Shown piece by piece: positions 19,810 to 28,608 of a stretch of DNA of 64,000 bases; the stretch's first letter is position 1; the number at the start of each line of letters is the position of its first letter. Origin of the DNA: Pedococcus bigeumensis. GTDB taxonomy: Bacteria; Actinomycetota; Actinomycetes; Actinomycetales; Dermatophilaceae. The notes beneath the pieces were generated by a model that did no database searches, was not told the DNA's origin, and was given only the letters and a program-made list of their open reading frames with translations. A program made the translations under genes and the position numbers. Location: NCBI RefSeq assembly GCF_006438965.1, contig NZ_RCZM01000005.1, positions 423,955 to 487,954 on the forward strand, given 5' to 3'.

Positions 19810-21318
19810 ATGTCGGTCATGAGGACCAAGTCGATCGAGCAGTCGATCCGCGAGACCGACGAGCCGGACACCGCGCTCAAGAAGAGCCTGTCCTGGCTGG
19901 ACCTCACGGTCTTCGGCATCGGCGTCATCATCGGCGCCGGTATCTTCACGTTCACGGGCAAGGCGGCCCAGGCCTACGCCGGGCCGTCCATCGTCATCTC
20001 GTTCGGGATCGCTGCCGTCGTGTGTGGTCTGGCCGCCCTCTGCTACGCCGAGTTCGCCTCGACGGTGCCGGTCTCCGGATCGGCCTACACGTTCTCGTAC
20101 GCCTCACTGGGCGAGCTGGTCGCGTGGATCATCGGCTGGGACCTGCTGCTCGAGCTCGCGCTCGGCGCCGGGGTGGTGTCGCAGGGCTGGTCGTCTTACG
20201 CCAACCTGCTGCTGACCGACATGGGGATCAACCTCCCCGATGCCCTGGCACCGCGCACCGACGACAACCCTGCCGGCCAGTTCAACCTGCTGGCCTTCAT
20301 CCTGATCATCGCGCTGACGGCGCTGGTGGCTTGGGGGATCAAGGAGTCGATGCGGGTCAACCTGGTCCTGGTCGGCATCAAGCTGTTCGTCGTGCTGTTC
20401 GTGATCATCGCCGGGATCGCGTACATCAAGAGCGCCAACTACAGCCCCTTCATCCCGCCCGCCCAGGCCGGGGATGCGAGCGAAGGTGTCAAGCAACCGC
20501 TCATCCAGGCGCTGCTCGGTTTCACGCCGACGACCTACGGCATCGGCGGCATCGTCGCGGGCGCCTCGATCGTCTTCTTCGCCTACATCGGGTTCGACGT
20601 GGTGGCCACCACCGCGGAAGAGGCCAAGAACCCACAGCGCGACCTCCCGATCGGCATCATCGCCTCACTCATCATCTGCACGATCCTCTACGTCGCAGTC
20701 GCCTTCGTCATCACCGGCATGGTCAAGTACGACAAGATCGATCCCGACGCGGCGCTGGCCACTGCCTTCAAGGACGTCGGCAAGGCGGGCTACGCGACGA
20801 TCATCGCCTGTGGTGCCGTGGCAGGCCTGACAACCGTGGTCATGACGTTGATCATCGGTGCCACCCGGGTCCTGTTCGCGATGTGCCGCGACTGGCTGCT
20901 GCCCCCTTCGTTCGGCAGGACGAACCCGAAGACCGGCACCCCGGTGCGGATCACGATCGGCGTCGGGCTCGTCGTGGCCTTCATCGGCTCCTACCTCGGC
21001 AACCACATCGACCTCGAGGAGATGGTCAACATCGGCACCCTGGCGGCGTTCAGCCTGGTGTCCGTGGCCGTGCCGATCCTGCGCCACAAGCGGCCCGACC
21101 TGAAGCGCGCGTTCACCGTCCCGTGGTCGCCGTTCCTGCCCCTCGTCGCGGCAGCCGCCTCGGTCTACCTCATGCTCAACCTGTCCATCGAGACCTGGAT
21201 CCGCTTCCTCATCTGGATGGCGCTGGGATTCGTCATCTACTTCGCCTACAGCGTGCGCAACAGCCGGCTGTCGGGCAATCCCAAGGAGGGCGAGGTGCCC
21301 AGCCTCACCAGCACCTGA
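19810..21318 (+). CDS. APC-superfamily amino-acid permease (cationic amino-acid transporter type)
   Basis: 502 residues from ATG at 19810 with GGAGG 8 nt upstream; a longer frame to 19756 lacks a ribosome site. It has 12 or more helices, with the substrate loop GIGVIIGAGIFTFTG in helix 1 and FFAYIGFDVVATTAEEAKNP in helix 6. The closest resemblance is to YfnA/CAT-type amino-acid permeases. It stands alone between the PH gene and the VOC gene; the substrate is not resolved. Confidence 0.92.
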   Translation: MSVMRTKSIEQSIRETDEPDTALKKSLSWLDLTVFGIGVIIGAGIFTFTGKAAQAYAGPSIVISFGIAAVVCGLAALCYAEFASTVPVSGSAYTFSYASLGELVAWIIGWDLLLELALGAGVVSQGWSSYANLLLTDMGINLPDALAPRTDDNPAGQFNLLAFILIIALTALVAWGIKESMRVNLVLVGIKLFVVLFVIIAGIAYIKSANYSPFIPPAQAGDASEGVKQPLIQALLGFTPTTYGIGGIVAGASIVFFAYIGFDVVATTAEEAKNPQRDLPIGIIASLIICTILYVAVAFVITGMVKYDKIDPDAALATAFKDVGKAGYATIIACGAVAGLTTVVMTLIIGATRVLFAMCRDWLLPPSFGRTNPKTGTPVRITIGVGLVVAFIGSYLGNHIDLEEMVNIGTLAAFSLVSVAVPILRHKRPDLKRAFTVPWSPFLPLVAAAASVYLMLNLSIETWIRFLIWMALGFVIYFAYSVRNSRLSGNPKEGEVPSLTST

Positions 21319-21356
21319 CCAGCGACCCGGCGCCGATGGTTGCCACCGGCGCGCGG

Positions 21357-21746
21357 TCAGCCCCAGTTGGCGGCCTTCGTCAGGCAGAACAGGTGGCCGT
21401 CGGGGTCGCGCAGCACGACCCAGTCGGTCGACGGCTGCGGCTCCGGCTTGGTCGCGCCGAGGTCGGTCATGGCCGCCTCCGCCTGCGCCATGTCGTCCAC
21501 CGCGAGGTCGAAGTGGAACTGCTTGGTGCCGGACGTGTTCGGCCAGCCCGGGGCCTTCCAGCCCTCGACCCGCCCGAATCCGAGGCGCTGGCTGCCACTG
21601 GTGACCATGCCGTAGTCGCCGTCGGCGTGGGCGATGTCCCAGCCGAGTGCCGCTGCCCAGAACTTTGCCTCGCGCTCTGGGTCGGCGCAGTCGATCGTCG
21701 TCATGGCCAGGGCCGCGGGGGCAGTGCTCGAGGTGCTGGGGGTCAT
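21357..21746 (-). CDS. VOC-superfamily (glyoxalase-like) protein
   Basis: 129 residues from ATG at 21746 with AGGAGG 4 nt upstream. VOC signatures: TTIDCADPEREAKFWAAALG at the N-terminus and LRDPDGHLFCL at the C-terminus. It could be a metal-dependent lyase/dioxygenase or a ligand binder. It is divergent from an AraC-type regulator (57-nt gap), which may control it. Confidence 0.85.
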   Translation of the reverse strand: MTPSTSSTAPAALAMTTIDCADPEREAKFWAAALGWDIAHADGDYGMVTSGSQRLGFGRVEGWKAPGWPNTSGTKQFHFDLAVDDMAQAEAAMTDLGATKPEPQPSTDWVVLRDPDGHLFCLTKAANWG

Positions 21747-21803
21747 GGGTCCTCCTGCTGTCGTCGGTGGTCTTCCTGCCCCCGACCTTCCTAGACTCGG
21801 GCC

Positions 21804-22649
21804 GTGGCGACTAGCACAAACACGACAGGGTGGATCCCGTCGTCGAAGGGCGTGCTGCGGCCGGAGGAGATGGCCCGCCACGTCAGCTTCGACGAGACCG
21901 ACCCCACGCCAGGCGCCGCTCCGTGGGTCGAGCGCGTGTGGTCCGTGACCTGGGACATGCCCGAGGGCGTCGAGCACGTCAACTCGATCGTGCCGCACCC
22001 CTCGGTGAGCCTCACCGTCGAGCGCGGCGAGGTCGACCGCGACGGGGCGCACGGGCCCGGCGTGTGGGTCACCGGGGTCAGCACCCGACGCTTCGACGCC
22101 GTATGCCGCGGGCGCGGCGGGGTGGTAGGCGTCAAGTTCCACGCGGGCGGGTTCAGTGCCCTCACCGGCATCGCGGCGGCCGACCTCACCGGCCGCAGCC
22201 GGCCCGCGGACGGGCTGGTCCCGGGTTGGGCAACCCTGGCCGACCTGCCGCTGGACGCGCGGGTTGCTGGTCCGTCCTTGTGCGCCCTGGTCGAGGACCT
22301 GGCCCGGAACCGTGAGCCGGACCCGGGCTACGCGCTGGTGGCTGTGGTGGTGCAGCACCTGCAGGACCCGACGGTCACCCGAGTGGACGACCTGGCCGAG
22401 CGGTGCGGGCTGTCGGTCCGCGGCCTTCAGCGCCTGCTCCGCCAGTACGTCGGGGTCGGACCGAAGTGGATGGTCGCGCGTCGCCGGCTGCACGACGCCG
22501 TGGCGACGCTCGACGAGAACTACGACGGGTCGCTGGCCGACCTGGCCGCCACCGCCGGCTGGTACGACCAGAACCAGTTCGCCCGCGACTTCACTGCCCT
22601 CGTCGGCACCACCCCCGGCGCCTACCGCGACCGCGGGTCGGCGGTCTGA
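21804..22649 (+). CDS. AraC-family transcriptional regulator
   Basis: 281 residues. The N-terminal half is a cupin-like sensor segment (about 15-170, with VNSIVPHPSVSLTVE). The C-terminal double HTH is clear: DDLAERCGLSVRGLQRLLRQ, then the second helix pair ending NQFARDFTALVGTTPGAYR. The GTG start lies 6 nt after TAGACT (21792-21797), so it is probably leaderless. It is followed by a VOC gene on the same strand and divergent from another VOC gene. Confidence 0.88.
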   Translation: MATSTNTTGWIPSSKGVLRPEEMARHVSFDETDPTPGAAPWVERVWSVTWDMPEGVEHVNSIVPHPSVSLTVERGEVDRDGAHGPGVWVTGVSTRRFDAVCRGRGGVVGVKFHAGGFSALTGIAAADLTGRSRPADGLVPGWATLADLPLDARVAGPSLCALVEDLARNREPDPGYALVAVVVQHLQDPTVTRVDDLAERCGLSVRGLQRLLRQYVGVGPKWMVARRRLHDAVATLDENYDGSLADLAATAGWYDQNQFARDFTALVGTTPGAYRDRGSAV

Positions 22650-22703
22650 AGCCGGTCGGGACGGAGCCGGCCGCGAGCGGCGCGCACGCGGCATACTCGC
22701 GCC

Positions 22704-23105
22704 ATGAAGCTCTCGGTGGTCCTCGACGGACGCGACCTGTCCGTGCTCGTGCCGTTCTGGACGACGGCACTCGGCTACGACGCGGTGTTCTCCCTGCCGG
22801 AGTTTGAGGTGCTGCGGCCCCGCGAAGGTGAACCGTCGGGACCGGTGTTCATCCTCCAGCGGGTGCCGGAGGACAAGGCCGGCAAGAACCGGATGCACGT
22901 AGACGTCCACCCACCGCTCGAGCTCGGCGTCCCAGGCCTGGTCGAGCGTCTCGAGGCGCTGGGCGGTCGACGGGTCGGGGAGCCGGTGACCGACCTGCTC
23001 GAGGCGATCGACAGCTGGTGGCAGGTGATGGCCGACCCGGAGGGCAACGAGTTCTGCGTGGTCGCCGACCAGGGCCACCCACCGCCGGCCGCGACGACGT
23101 CCTGA
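22704..23105 (+). CDS. VOC-superfamily (glyoxalase-like) protein
   Basis: 133 residues. Typical start (VVLDGRDLSVLVPFWTTALG) and end (VMADPEGNEFCVV). The core motif is NRMHVDVH. CATACT (22692-22697), part of a CGGCATAC octamer, lies 6 nt before the ATG and may be the -10 of a leaderless promoter. Function beyond the fold is unknown. Confidence 0.83.
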   Translation: MKLSVVLDGRDLSVLVPFWTTALGYDAVFSLPEFEVLRPREGEPSGPVFILQRVPEDKAGKNRMHVDVHPPLELGVPGLVERLEALGGRRVGEPVTDLLEAIDSWWQVMADPEGNEFCVVADQGHPPPAATTS

Positions 23106-23131
23106 ACTGGGCGCGGACCCCCGACGGCCCG

Positions 23132-23177
23132 ACTTTGAAGGATCTGCCGCGTCAGGATCCGGAGGATCCTTCAGAGT
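23132..23177. terminator. Bidirectional hairpin between VOC gene and pntB
   Basis: 13-bp stem ACTTTGAAGGATC / GATCCTTCAGAGT with one G-U pair and a 20-nt loop, located between convergent genes. Confidence 0.65.
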
Positions 23178-23195
23178 CGCCGAGCAGGCAGGGCG

Positions 23196-24593
23196 TCAGA
23201 GGGCCTTGATGATGTCCTCGACGCGCTCCTTGGCGTCACCGAACAGCATCTGGCTGTTGTCCTTGAAGAAGAGCGGGTTCTGCACGCCGGCGTAGCCCGT
23301 GGCCATCGACCGCTTGAAGACGACGACGTTGCGTGCCTTCCAGACCTCGAGCACCGGCATGCCGGCGATCGGGCTGGTGGGGTCCTCGGCGGCGGACGGG
23401 TTCACCGTGTCGTTGGCACCGATGACGAGGACGACGTCGGTGTCGGCCAGGTCGCCGTTGATCTCGTCCATCTCGAGCACGATGTCGTAGGGGACCTTGG
23501 CCTCGGCGAGCAGCACGTTCATGTGTCCGGGCAGGCGCCCGGCGACGGGGTGGATCCCGAACCGGACGTTGACGCCCTTCTTCCGCAGCTGGCTGGTCAG
23601 CTCGGCCACGGGGTACTGCGCCTGCGCCACGGCCATGCCGTAGCCGGGCGTGATGACGACGGTCGAGGCGTCGCGCAACAGCTCGGCGACGTCGGCCGCG
23701 ATGGTCTCGCGGTGCTCGCCATAGTCCTTGTCGTCGCCGACCGACACCTCCTGGCCGAATCCGCCTGCAATCACTGAGAAGAAGGACCGGTTCATGGCCT
23801 TGCACATGATGTAGGACAGGATCGCACCGGAGGACCCGACGAGCGCGCCGGTGACGATGAGAAGGTCGTTGCCGAGCATGAAGCCAGCCGCCGCAGCGGC
23901 CCATCCGCTGTAGCTGTTGAGCATCGACACGACGACGGGCATGTCGCCACCGCCGATGGAGGCGACGAGGTGCCAGCCGAACGCCAGCGCGACCACGGTC
24001 ATGAGCAGCAACGGGATCACCGAGTGGGACTGGACGAACCAGAAGAGCAGGGCTGCCGACACGACCAGGGCCGCGAGGTTGAGCCAGTGCCGCGCGGGCA
24101 GCATCAGTGGCGAGGACTTGATCCGGGCACTCAGCTTCAGGAACGCCACGATCGACCCGGTGAACGTCACCGCACCGATGAAGACCCCGAGGAACACCTC
24201 GACGAGGTGCAGCTTGTCGTCGGTGCCTGCGTCCCGGGACTCGAGGAAGGAGCTGTAGCCCACGAGCACCGCAGCCAGGCCGACGAAGCTGTGCAGCATC
24301 GCGACGAGCTCGGGCATCTGGGTCATCTCGACGACCCGGGCTCGCCACAGCCCGATCGCGGCACCGACCGCCATGGCCGCCGCGATGAGCGCGAACGTGA
24401 GGACGGGGTGCTCGGCCCGGTCGACCGACAGCCAGATGGTGGCGACGAGCGCGAGGGCCATGCCGGCGACGCCGAAAGCGTTGCCCTCCTTGGCCTTCTC
24501 GTGCTTCGAGAGTCCCGCGAGCGAGAGCACGAAGAGCACGGCCGCGACGATGTATGCCGCCTGGACGAGGTTGGTGGTGACGTTGCCGCTCAT
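23196..24593 (-). CDS. pntB: NAD(P) transhydrogenase subunit beta
   Basis: 465 residues. About nine membrane helices (domain II) fill residues 1-260, followed by the NADP(H)-binding domain III with [33 protein letters not shown] and [10 protein letters not shown]. With PntA it couples hydride transfer from NADH to NADP+ to proton entry and so supplies NADPH. It begins 6 nt after the pntA stop. Confidence 0.96.
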   Translation of the reverse strand: MSGNVTTNLVQAAYIVAAVLFVLSLAGLSKHEKAKEGNAFGVAGMALALVATIWLSVDRAEHPVLTFALIAAAMAVGAAIGLWRARVVEMTQMPELVAMLHSFVGLAAVLVGYSSFLESRDAGTDDKLHLVEVFLGVFIGAVTFTGSIVAFLKLSARIKSSPLMLPARHWLNLAALVVSAALLFWFVQSHSVIPLLLMTVVALAFGWHLVASIGGGDMPVVVSMLNSYSGWAAAAAGFMLGNDLLIVTGALVGSSGAILSYIMCKAMNRSFFSVIAGGFGQEVSVGDDKDYGEHRETIAADVAELLRDASTVVITPGYGMAVAQAQYPVAELTSQLRKKGVNVRFGIHPVAGRLPGHMNVLLAEAKVPYDIVLEMDEINGDLADTDVVLVIGANDTVNPSAAEDPTSPIAGMPVLEVWKARNVVVFKRSMATGYAGVQNPLFFKDNSQMLFGDAKERVEDIIKAL

Positions 24594-24599
24594 ACCGGT

Positions 24600-26132
24600 T
24601 CAGTCCTTCCTGAACATCTGGAGCATCCGGCCGGTCACGGCGAAGCCTCCGAAGATGTTGATGCTGGCCACCAGGGTGGCGGCGAAGGCGAGCACCTGGA
24701 TCAGTGCGTTGGAGCTGCCGAGCTGGAGCACACCGCCGACGAGGATGATGCCGCTGATCGCGTTGGTCTCGGCCATCAGCGGGGTGTGCAGGGCGTGGGC
24801 GACGTTGGAGATCACGTAGAACCCGACGATGACCGCGAGCGCGAACACCGTGAAGTGGCCCAGGAAGACCGACGGCGAGTTGGCAGCGACGAGGCCGAAC
24901 AGCACGGCGCCGAGCGCCATCGCCACGTACTTGCGGCGCGGGTCGCGCGGCTTGGGTTCGGGCTTCGGGACGGCGACCACCGGGGCGGCCGCGGCCGGGG
25001 CGGCGCTCACCTGCACGGCAGGTGGGGGCCACAGGGTCTGGCCGTCACGGCATACGGTCATGCCGCGCTGGACCACGTCGTCGAGGTCGAGCACGACGCG
25101 CCCGTCCTTGCCGGGCGTGAGCAGCTTGAGTAGGTTGACGAGGTTGGTGCCGAACAGCTGGCTGGCCTGGGTGGGCAGCCGGCCGGGCAGGTCGGTGTAG
25201 CCGATCAGCTTGACGCCGTTGGCGCTGGTGACGATCTGGTCGGCCACGGTGCCGGCGACGTTGCCGCCGTTGGAGGCGGCCATGTCGACCACGACCGAGC
25301 CGGGCTTCATCGTCGCGACCATCTCCTCGGTGATGAGGCGCGGGGCCGGCCTGCCGGGGATGAGCGCGGTGGTGATGACGATGTCGACGTCCTTGGCCTG
25401 CTCGGCGTAGAGCTCGGCGGCCTTGCGGTTGAAGTCCTCGCCCATCTCCTTGGCGTAGCCGGTGGCCGACGGCCCTTCGTCGTCGACGGCGATCCGCAGG
25501 AACTCGGCACCCATCGACTCGACCTGCTCGCCGACCTCGGACCTCGCGTCGAAGGCGCGGACGATCGCGCCCAGGCTGCTCGCCGTGCCGATCGCGGCGA
25601 GCCCGGCGACGCCGGCACCCACGACCAGGACCTTCGCGGGTGGCACCTTGCCGGCCGCCGTGACCTGGCCGGTGAACAGCGAGCCGAACTCGTGGGCCGC
25701 CTCGATGACCGCTCGGTAGCCGCCGATGTTGGCCATCGAGGACAGCACGTCGAGCGACTGGGCACGAGAGATGCGCGGCACCGCGTCCATCGCGAGCGCC
25801 GTCACCCCCGCGGCCGTCAGCTTGTCCACGAGATCCGGGTTGAGGGCAGGAGAGATGAGCGAGGCGAACAGCGATCCGGCGCGGAGGAGTCCGATCTCCT
25901 CGTCGGTGGGCCCGTTGATCTTGAGCACGACATCACTCGTCCAGGCATCGGTGCCCTGGACGACCGAAGCCCCGGCCGCGGCATACGCGTCATCGGAGAA
26001 GGAGGAGCGGGCGCCGGCGCCCGCCTCGACGGCCAGGTCGTACCCGAGGCCGACCAGCTGGCCCACGGTCTTGGGCGTGGCGGCGACCCGGGTCTCACCC
26101 GGCTTGGACTCTGCTGGAACACCGATCCGCAC
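24600..26132 (-). CDS. pntA: NAD(P) transhydrogenase subunit alpha
   Basis: 510 residues from GTG at 26132-26130, chosen because the conserved N-terminus [16 protein letters not shown] starts here and GGGAG lies 5 nt upstream. Domain I binds NAD(H) ([15 protein letters not shown], around residue 170), followed by an Ala/Pro-rich linker and four membrane helices at the C-terminus. It is a full-length single alpha subunit, unlike the split PntAA/PntAB form of some bacteria. Confidence 0.96.
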   Translation of the reverse strand: MRIGVPAESKPGETRVAATPKTVGQLVGLGYDLAVEAGAGARSSFSDDAYAAAGASVVQGTDAWTSDVVLKINGPTDEEIGLLRAGSLFASLISPALNPDLVDKLTAAGVTALAMDAVPRISRAQSLDVLSSMANIGGYRAVIEAAHEFGSLFTGQVTAAGKVPPAKVLVVGAGVAGLAAIGTASSLGAIVRAFDARSEVGEQVESMGAEFLRIAVDDEGPSATGYAKEMGEDFNRKAAELYAEQAKDVDIVITTALIPGRPAPRLITEEMVATMKPGSVVVDMAASNGGNVAGTVADQIVTSANGVKLIGYTDLPGRLPTQASQLFGTNLVNLLKLLTPGKDGRVVLDLDDVVQRGMTVCRDGQTLWPPPAVQVSAAPAAAAPVVAVPKPEPKPRDPRRKYVAMALGAVLFGLVAANSPSVFLGHFTVFALAVIVGFYVISNVAHALHTPLMAETNAISGIILVGGVLQLGSSNALIQVLAFAATLVASINIFGGFAVTGRMLQMFRKD

Positions 26133-26295
26133 TACTGCTCCCGTCGCTGGAAGGCCCTCGGACGTCCCGTGACGTCTGGTGACGTCGCCAAACCTATTCG
26201 GTGCGCCGCGGCAATGGCGCGGCAACGTGACGACAGTCGCGCCCGCCGTCCAACGGGTGGACGACGGGCGCGACGTTGCTGCCTGGTGGGCCTGC

Positions 26296-26493
26296 TCAGA
26301 CGAGGCCGATCACGATCAGGGTCATCAGGGCGATGAGGGTGATGGCGCCGAGGAACAGGCTGCCGCCGATGTCGGACTGGGTCTGGTCGTACGGGCGGTC
26401 GTTGTGCAGGTAGTCGTGCGGGTACTGGGTCGGACGCTCGGCGCGGTGCGCACCACTGCTCCGGGTCCTGCTGCGAGTCATTGATCGGGTCAT
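26296..26493 (-). CDS. Small single-pass membrane protein, unknown function
   Basis: 65 residues from ATG at 26493 with GGAGG 9 nt upstream; GTG two codons earlier is less well spaced. A basic, Ser/Arg-rich N-terminus, a Tyr/Asp/His-rich middle ([15 protein letters not shown]) and one C-terminal helix (about 44-65). It lies 163 nt upstream of pntA on the same strand and behind an operator-like palindrome. No known family recognised. Confidence 0.6.
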   Translation of the reverse strand: MTRSMTRSRTRSSGAHRAERPTQYPHDYLHNDRPYDQTQSDIGGSLFLGAITLIALMTLIVIGLV

Positions 26494-26512
26494 GTTCACT
26501 CGCCTCCGTTCA

Positions 26513-26535
26513 ATACGCTACGTACCGTATCGTAT
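26513..26535. promoter_or_regulatory. 23-bp imperfect palindrome upstream of small membrane gene
   Basis: ATACGCTACGT-A-CCGTATCGTAT: the 11-nt arms match at 9 of 11 positions (ATACGnTACGn). This architecture is typical of TetR-family operators. It lies 19 nt upstream of the small gene, on its ribosome-site side, and no regulator gene is adjacent. Confidence 0.5.
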
Positions 26536-26567
26536 CTATGCGGGACCACGCAACGCGGAGGTGGGAG

Positions 26568-26611
26568 CTTTGCAGGATCTGACGCACTCTGGTCCGTCAG
26601 ATCCTGCAAAG
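26568..26611 (-). terminator. 17-bp hairpin terminator of the pirin gene
   Basis: Perfect stem CTTTGCAGGATCTGACG / CGTCAGATCCTGCAAAG with a 10-nt loop, starting 7 nt after the pirin stop. Confidence 0.8.
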
Positions 26612-26618
26612 ACGCGCG

Positions 26619-27596
26619 TCAGGCGGTGCCGCCACCCACATCGCCGTGCGGGACCGGCTGGCCGAGCCGGCCGGCCTGGTAGTCCTCGAACGCCTTGCGA
26701 ACCTCGGCCTCGGTGTTCATCACGAACGGGCCGGCCCAGGCGACGGGCTCACGGATCGGGAGGCCGCCGAGGACCACGACGTCCAGCCCCGCGGCATACC
26801 GCTCCTGCTGGGTGCGGGCCGAGGACAGCTGGATGGCGTCACCCGGTCCGAACACGGCGAGCTGTCCGGGACCGACCGGGGTCTGGTCCGGGCCCACGAA
26901 GCCGTCGCCGCTCATGACGTAGACGAGGGCGTTGAAGTCGCGCCGCCACGGCAGGGACAGCTCGCCGCCCGGCGCCACGGTCGCGTGCACCATCGCCATC
27001 GGGGTGTGCGTCGAGCCGGGGCCGGCGACGCCGCCCACCTCTCCGGCGATGACACGCAGCAGCGAACCACCGTCGGCGGAGGTCAGCAGGCCGACCTCGC
27101 TGGAGCGCAGGTCCTGGTATGCCGGTGCCTTCAGTTTGTCGACCTTCGGCAGGTTGACCCAGAGCTGGAAGCCGTGAAACAGGCCGCCGCTGACGACCAG
27201 GCGCTCCGGCGGGGCCTCGATGTGCAGGATCCCGGACCCGGCGGTCATCCACTGGGTGTCGCCGTCCGTGATCGTGCCGCCGCCCCCGAACGAGTCCTGG
27301 TGGTCGAAGATGCCGTCGATGATGTAGGTGACCGTCTCGAAGCCGCGGTGCGGGTGCCACGGGGTGCCCTTGGGCTCGCCCGGCGCGTACTCGACGGCGC
27401 CCATCTCGTCCATGTGGATGAACGGGTCGAGGTCGCGCAGGTCGACGCCCGCGAAGGCGCGCTTGACCGGGAACCCCTCCCCCTCGAACCCGCTCGGTGC
27501 GCTGGTCACGGAGCGGACGCGGCGCTGTTCGGCCGTCGCGGCAGGCGGCAGGACGCGCGGGAGGACGGTGAGGTCGGCGACGGAGACAGCAGGCAT
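26619..27596 (-). CDS. Pirin family protein
   Basis: 325 residues, double cupin. The metal ligands of the N-terminal cupin are present: His81 and His83 in WHPHRGFET, His125 and Glu127 in GILHIE. The C-terminal pirin domain ends with the PIREPVAWAGPFVMN signature. Pirins include quercetinases and redox-linked metabolic regulators. GTGGAG lies 6 nt before the ATG. A MarR-like palindrome lies upstream at 27613-27630. Confidence 0.92.
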   Translation of the reverse strand: MPAVSVADLTVLPRVLPPAATAEQRRVRSVTSAPSGFEGEGFPVKRAFAGVDLRDLDPFIHMDEMGAVEYAPGEPKGTPWHPHRGFETVTYIIDGIFDHQDSFGGGGTITDGDTQWMTAGSGILHIEAPPERLVVSGGLFHGFQLWVNLPKVDKLKAPAYQDLRSSEVGLLTSADGGSLLRVIAGEVGGVAGPGSTHTPMAMVHATVAPGGELSLPWRRDFNALVYVMSGDGFVGPDQTPVGPGQLAVFGPGDAIQLSSARTQQERYAAGLDVVVLGGLPIREPVAWAGPFVMNTEAEVRKAFEDYQAGRLGQPVPHGDVGGGTA

Positions 27597-27612
27597 GAGT
27601 TACTCCACATCT

Positions 27613-27630
27613 AGTTCGATATTCAACTAT
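27613..27630. promoter_or_regulatory. MarR-like operator upstream of pirin
   Basis: TAGTTCGATATTCAACTA: 5-bp perfect outer arms (TAGTT/AACTA) around a GATAT core, close to the TAGTTGAA-TTCAACTA type of MarR sites. It lies 17 nt upstream of the pirin start, where a repressor would block transcription. Confidence 0.45.
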
Positions 27631-27673
27631 CTCCTAGAACCCGCCAGCCCGTCAACCCATTCCCGACGACGAA

Positions 27674-27705
27674 GCCCGGCCGCAGAACGTGCCTGCAGGC
27701 CGGGC
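27674..27705 (-). terminator. Hairpin after the coiled-coil protein gene
   Basis: 8-bp GC stem GCCCGGCC / GGCCGGGC with a 16-nt loop, 33 nt beyond the stop codon; no clear U-tract. Confidence 0.45.
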
Positions 27706-27737
27706 CTCGTGTCGCTCCCGCGTCGCTCAGGTGGCGC

Positions 27738-28487
27738 TCAGAGCTGGCGCTGCCGATCCTCAGGCTCCACGCCGTCTGCGTCTGAACGCACGGGCTGCAC
27801 GCCGTCTGCGTCGCGCCGTTCGGCGGTGACGTCGGCCTCGGCAGGTCGCTGCCCGCCGGCCCCGTCCGAACCGTCGGCACCGTTCAGGTCGGCATGGTCA
27901 TGGCCGGCCAGCTGATCTGCGTCGTGGCGAGCGCCGGAGGTGACGGAGTCGTCGCGCTCTGACCACTCGGAGCGCCCGGTGGAGTCCCCAGCGTCCGTGG
28001 CGTCCGTGGCGTCCCGGGCGTCCCGGGCGTCGACGGCGGCGACGCCTGCGGTGCCGCCGGTGCCGCCGGTGCCGAGCCGGTCGCCGTCCGTGGCGTCACC
28101 GTCCGTGGCGTCACCATCACGGTCAACGTCATCGCGGTCGGACACGTCGACGTCCGGGTCGCGCTCGTCCGCCTGGCGGAGGTGTTCATCCCGCTCGTCA
28201 CCGGCGGCCGTGGCGTGCTCGGCGCGTCGCTCGGCCTCAGCCTCGAGCTGCACGGCGCGCGCGCGTTGCTCCTCGGCCTCTGCCCTTGCCTTCTCGGCCT
28301 GCGCCTGAGCCTCTGCAGCCGAGGCTTCGCGCTCGCGATGGTCGCGGTCGTGCTGCTCGGCCTCAGCCCGCAGCTCGGCGGCCTCCGCACGGCGCGTCTC
28401 GAGCTGTCGGCGCCTGCTCATCATGACGAGCAGGCCGATGACGGCCAGCACCACGACGATGAGGATGATCCAGACGATGGGTTTCAT
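27738..28487 (-). CDS. Membrane-anchored coiled-coil protein with acidic repetitive tail, unknown function
   Basis: 249 residues. An N-terminal helix (about 4-23) anchors the protein. It is followed by a long Ala/Glu/Arg coiled coil (about 28-100, with AEAEQHDRDHREREASAAEA) and then an acidic tail rich in Asp, Gly, Ala and Thr with short internal repeats (DGDATDGDATDGD, ARDARDATDATDA). AGGAGG lies 5 nt before the ATG. Neighbours give no functional hint. It could be a scaffold or a stress/cell-envelope protein; no family recognised. Confidence 0.65.
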   Translation of the reverse strand: MKPIVWIILIVVVLAVIGLLVMMSRRRQLETRRAEAAELRAEAEQHDRDHREREASAAEAQAQAEKARAEAEEQRARAVQLEAEAERRAEHATAAGDERDEHLRQADERDPDVDVSDRDDVDRDGDATDGDATDGDRLGTGGTGGTAGVAAVDARDARDATDATDAGDSTGRSEWSERDDSVTSGARHDADQLAGHDHADLNGADGSDGAGGQRPAEADVTAERRDADGVQPVRSDADGVEPEDRQRQL

Positions 28488-28608
28488 AGGCCCTCCTGGT
28501 TTGGGCCGGAACGAGATCCCGGCCCAAGCAACCTAGGGCAGGCAGGCGCCCACGTCTACCGTCGACGCGGACGTTTACGCAGGTCAGACCCGGTACGCGA
28601 CTCCGCGA

